Shown: one piece after another, positions 63,992-64,000 of the stretch
Position numbering within the stretch: the stretch's first letter is position 1
Layout: every line of letters starts with the position of its first letter
NCBI GenBank assembly: GCA_945871035.1
Contig: CAMBUD010000002.1
Coordinates: 40,529-104,528 of the forward strand
Origin: Planctomicrobium piriforme
Lineage (GTDB): Bacteria > Planctomycetota > Planctomycetia > Pirellulales > UBA1268
Reading direction: 5' to 3'
DNA length: 64,000 nucleotides
Program-made: the position numbers and the translations under genes
The notes under the pieces: model-generated
Databases searched by the model: none
What the model was told of the DNA's origin: nothing
The model's input: the letters and a program-made list of their open reading frames with translations, nothing else

Positions 63992-64000
63992 ATCGCTCCC

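Overview
The window reads as a contiguous piece of a planctomycete chromosome, probably Pirellulales/Pirellulaceae-like. I infer this from gene families, not from a marker gene. The signs are a very large secreted SGNH / dehydrogenase-propeller / HEAT / PA14 / cupredoxin / cytochrome c fusion, an exported sulfatase, a PEP-CTERM protease, several secreted or membrane HEAT-repeat proteins, tandem PQQ-like beta-propellers, and a PTS phosphorelay without a sugar permease. There are no rRNA genes, phage modules, transposases or CRISPR arrays. One tRNA (Arg, anticodon CCG) is present.

Layout. 0-6.3 kb (minus strand): ribosome hibernation factor, PTS IIA, HPr, enzyme I and a truncated RNase E/G, preceded by a membrane protein with a FecR-like region and HEAT-like repeats. 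6.5-12.5 kb: TPR protein, a shikimate-dehydrogenase-like protein lacking the catalytic lysine, ferritin-like protein, membrane HEAT protein, lipoate-protein-ligase homologue, a glycosyltransferase-2-like protein, tRNA-Arg. 12.7-15.9 kb: small membrane protein, a decayed GYF/4Fe-4S/cytochrome gene, a small secreted Cys-rich protein, a BASS transporter. 15.9-25.6 kb: the 1641-residue mosaic cytochrome, an O-methyltransferase, a PEP-CTERM trypsin-like protease, another methyltransferase, a sulfatase. 25.6-31.4 kb: beta-carbonic anhydrase divergent from an SLC13/TrkA-C permease that is coupled to a MEKHLA-domain protein, then membrane and HEAT proteins. 31.4-40.9 kb: a lone GspF-like protein, tyrA-purL-purQ, a lipoprotein-like protein, a CpaB/SAF-like protein, a VWA protein. 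41.4-51.2 kb: the primary sigma factor, exported VOC protein, cysC, PDZ protein, YgiQ-type radical SAM protein, GNAT, an SDR epimerase and an OmpR-type regulator. 51.2-58.4 kb: trpC, purH and a histidine kinase on the minus strand, several planctomycete-type hypotheticals, a Coa1-like lipoprotein and smpB. 58.4-64 kb: a formylglycine-generating-enzyme-like protein followed by two PQQ-like propeller proteins, probably one operon.

How the genes fit together. Most are housekeeping: phosphorelay and stress physiology, purine and aromatic biosynthesis, trans-translation and transcription. They are interleaved with an exported repertoire typical of planctomycetes. Purine genes twice sit next to aromatic-amino-acid genes (tyrA-purL-purQ and purH-trpC).

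The most unusual signal is not a gene. At least sixteen short direct tandem duplications (unit 9-19 bp, 2-7 copies, unrelated unit sequences) are scattered through the window. Most are intergenic, and several lie at or just past stop codons. One 13-bp duplication helps break the decayed cytochrome gene. All calls come from reading the sequence; no database search was run.
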